A stretch of DNA of 64,000 bases, taken from assembly GCF_026041215.1 (NCBI RefSeq), contig NZ_JAPEIQ010000006.1, forward strand, positions 52,146 through 116,145, in the 5' to 3' direction. How positions within the stretch are numbered: position 1 is the stretch's first letter; every line of letters begins with the position of its first letter. Below the pieces are notes generated by a model. The model saw nothing but the letters and a program-made list of their open reading frames with translations, did no database searches and was not told the DNA's origin. This document shows positions 62,511-64,000 of this stretch, piece by piece. This stretch comes from Hoyosella sp. YIM 151337 (GTDB taxonomy: Bacteria; Actinomycetota; Actinomycetes; Mycobacteriales; Mycobacteriaceae). Made by a program: the position numbers and the translations under genes.

Positions 62511-63026
62511 CTACGTTGCGGCAGGATCTGCCTCTTCTTCAACCCACTGGGCGCGGCGCACCTTCCATCGTTCGAGCATTTCCCCGAGGTCATGGTCCAT
62601 GAACCGGTAGAACTCCACAGTCTCACGCAGCCTCCGGGGACCGCGCCGCGCGCCCCCGAGTTCCCGGGCGCCCTCTTCGAGAATGTCGATGTAGCGGCGC
62701 AAAAGCGGGCGGCGCTGACTCATGATCGTTCCCCACACGTCCGCATCGTCGATGCGGTAATGGTCCGCACGTTCCCCCGGATCACGGCCCCTGATCAGCA
62801 AGCCAGCCTGCACAAGGGGCCGAACGGCGCCGGAGATCGCGGCCGGACTCACGCGCAAGCCATCAGCCAGCTCTTTTGCCGTGTACTTGTCCGAGTCCTC
62901 GGCGAGAACAAAGGCGAACACACGCGCCGACATGCGCGGCAACCCGGCCTCATTGAGCAGCATAGCCAGCCGCTCCGTGAATTGGAGCAGCCGCTCCTGG
63001 TATTCGCCCTGCGTCTCGTCTGGCAC
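62511..63026 (-). CDS. GbsR/MarR-family transcriptional regulator
   Basis: The 171-residue protein has an N-terminal helix (LLQFTERLAMLLNEAGLPRM), then a winged helix with AKELADGLRVSPAAISGAVR and LVQAGLLIRGRDPGERADHY, then a long helix for dimerisation. This is the GbsR/MarR arrangement that in actinobacteria often controls a divergent ABC-2 exporter. The 91-base divergent region contains a perfect TTCACA-GTTT-TGTGAA palindrome. The likely target is the ABC operon starting at 63118, plus itself and the PIG-L gene. Confidence 0.9.
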   Translation of the reverse strand: MPDETQGEYQERLLQFTERLAMLLNEAGLPRMSARVFAFVLAEDSDKYTAKELADGLRVSPAAISGAVRPLVQAGLLIRGRDPGERADHYRIDDADVWGTIMSQRRPLLRRYIDILEEGARELGGARRGPRRLRETVEFYRFMDHDLGEMLERWKVRRAQWVEEEADPAAT

Positions 63027-63082
63027 TCAGCACCTCCCGACTACTCTCTACACCAAATCCTAGCTTAACAATATTCAAATAG

Positions 63083-63098
63083 TTCACAGTTTTGTGAA
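63083..63098. promoter_or_regulatory. Operator-like palindrome between GbsR/MarR gene and ABC gene
   Basis: TTCACAGTTTTGTGAA is a perfect 6-4-6 inverted repeat centred 28 bases before the ABC ATG. Confidence 0.75.
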
Positions 63099-63111
63099 AT
63101 CCCTGTACGCT
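63083..63111 (+). promoter_or_regulatory. Leaderless promoter of the ABC gene
   Basis: TTCACA at 63083-63088 as a -35 box and TACGCT at 63106-63111 as a -10 box are 17 bases apart. The ATG begins six bases after the -10 box, so transcription would start on or next to it. The -35 box is the left arm of the palindrome, so a bound repressor would block RNA polymerase. Confidence 0.55.
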
Positions 63112-63117
63112 CTACCC

Positions 63118-64000
63118 ATGACTACGGCGATCGACATGAACGGCGTCGTGAAAACCTTCGGGAAAACACGCGCCCTGAACAACCTGAACCTGCACGTCGA
63201 AACTGGCGAAGTGCACGGCTTCCTAGGCCCGAACGGTGCCGGAAAGTCCACCACCATTCGCGTGCTTCTCGGGTTGCTGCGGGCAGATAGCGGCAGGACC
63301 GAACTGCTCGGCGGTGACCCTTGGAACGACGCGGTCGAGCTTCACAAGCGCCTCGCGTATGTCCCCGGTGACGTCGAACTCTGGCCGAACTTGACCGGTG
63401 GCGAAGCGATCGACCTGCTGGGCCGTCTGCGCGGTGGCCTAGACAAAAGGCGCCGCGCCGAACTGATCGAAAAGTTCGACCTCGACCCGTCGAAAAAGGG
63501 CCGAACATACTCGAAAGGAAACCGCCAGAAAGTCGCGATCATCGCGGCACTAGCGTCGAACGTTGAACTGCTGCTTCTCGACGAACCCACGGCGGGGCTC
63601 GATCCGCTGATGGAGACAGTCTTCCAGACCTACATCAAAGAAGCTGCAGCCGAGGGCACGACGGTGCTGCTGTCGAGCCACATTCTGGCGCAGGTTGAGA
63701 AGCTCTGCGACCAAATCAGCATCATCCGCCTCGGCGAGGTCGTGCAATCCGGAACCCTTGCAGAAATGCGTCACCTCACGCGCACCACAGTGGAAGCGAC
63801 CACCGCAACTGCGGCAACCGACATCGAGCGGATGCGCGGCGTACATGACTTCACTGTCGATCACGACCGGGTGCGGTTCGCGGTTGACAGTGACCAACTC
63901 GACGACGTCATGCGCGAACTCAGCGCATACGGCATCCGCAGCCTCGTGAGCCACCCGCCCACACTCGAAGAACTTATGCTGCGGCACTACCAGGACGAAC
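63118..64000 (+). CDS. ABC-2 type exporter ATPase (3' end outside window)
   Basis: The first 294 residues are present. Walker A is GPNGAGKST (37-45), the Q-loop region is [16 protein letters not shown], the signature is [14 protein letters not shown] (the K-G-N-R variant common in ABC-2 drug and antibiotic exporters), Walker B is [13 protein letters not shown] and the switch is LLSSHIL. The regulatory C-terminal domain follows. A membrane subunit should lie just beyond the window. The gene is divergent from a GbsR/MarR regulator and probably under its control. Confidence 0.93.
   Translation, partial: MTTAIDMNGVVKTFGKTRALNNLNLHVETGEVHGFLGPNGAGKSTTIRVLLGLLRADSGRTELLGGDPWNDAVELHKRLAYVPGDVELWPNLTGGEAIDLLGRLRGGLDKRRRAELIEKFDLDPSKKGRTYSKGNRQKVAIIAALASNVELLLLDEPTAGLDPLMETVFQTYIKEAAAEGTTVLLSSHILAQVEKLCDQISIIRLGEVVQSGTLAEMRHLTRTTVEATTATAATDIERMRGVHDFTVDHDRVRFAVDSDQLDDVMRELSAYGIRSLVSHPPTLEELMLRHYQDE

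Overview
The window is high-GC DNA from an actinobacterium, most likely of the Mycobacteriales (Corynebacterium/Mycobacterium/Rhodococcus relatives). Two things support this. A long block follows the Mycobacterium tuberculosis Rv1002-Rv1022 neighbourhood: lpqU-like lytic transglycosylase, mazG, mfd, TetR, glmU, prs, rplY, pth, fatty acyl-AMP ligase, ispE, ksgA, rpfB, tatD, metG, pabB, rsmI, protein O-mannosyltransferase. The regulatory style also fits: GTG/TTG starts, probable leaderless mRNAs and CRP/GlxR-type sites. The genus cannot be fixed from the sequence alone; a Hoyosella-like organism is a guess.

Layout. 1-6.8 kb: minus-strand cell-wall and DNA-repair genes (lytic transglycosylase, mazG, mfd, TetR). 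6.9-12.9 kb: an accessory stretch starting at a tRNA-Gln, with the fossil C-terminus of a tyrosine integrase, an orphan HicB-like protein, a glycosyltransferase, a lipoprotein, a decapitated dienelactone hydrolase, a PAS-ANTAR regulator, a small zinc-ribbon protein, a GerW-type gene broken by a 26-bp tandem duplication, and a cation/proton antiporter. 12.9-17.5 kb: glmU-prs, rplY and pth on the plus strand. 17.5-27 kb: fatty acyl-AMP ligase, prfC, a GntR/gluconokinase divergon with two perfect operators, and a minus-strand ppk2-VOC-DUF4166 run. 25-33 kb: metG-tatD and rpfB-ksgA-ispE-ABC-F on the minus strand, with an AT-rich rpfB control region holding two CRP/GlxR-like sites and a leader hairpin. 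33-46 kb: DUF2786 protein, pabB, rsmI/pmt divergent pair, two DoxX-type proteins, a YtrA-type regulator, arsC-like gene, an alpha/beta hydrolase with an altered nucleophile, a tyrosine phosphatase, a BCCT transporter, and a polyketide-cyclase-fold (SRPBCC) gene whose ribosome binding site is buried in a 16-bp stem. 46-57 kb: lhr-nei2 repair pair, an M19 dipeptidase homologue, and a large (about 1149 residue) protein I cannot assign. 57-64 kb: sugar porter, a MacB/FtsX-type ABC exporter, a CsoR-family repressor with a perfect operator, a PIG-L deacetylase, a GbsR/MarR regulator, and a divergent ABC-2 ATPase cut by the window end.

How the genes work together. The core genes supply envelope precursors and remodelling (glmU, rpfB, lytic transglycosylase, pmt, ispE for isoprenoid carriers), nucleotide precursors and clean-up (prs, mazG), translation (rplY, pth, prfC, metG, ksgA, rsmI) and DNA repair (mfd, lhr, nei2). 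The most reusable new observations are regulatory: the paired GntR operators, the rpfB promoter sites and alternative leader structures, the SD-sequestering stem, the CsoR-type operator overlapping a permease stop codon, and a palindrome sitting on the -35 region of a leaderless ABC promoter. I found no CRISPR array, intact prophage, intact insertion sequence or obvious multigene defence cassette.
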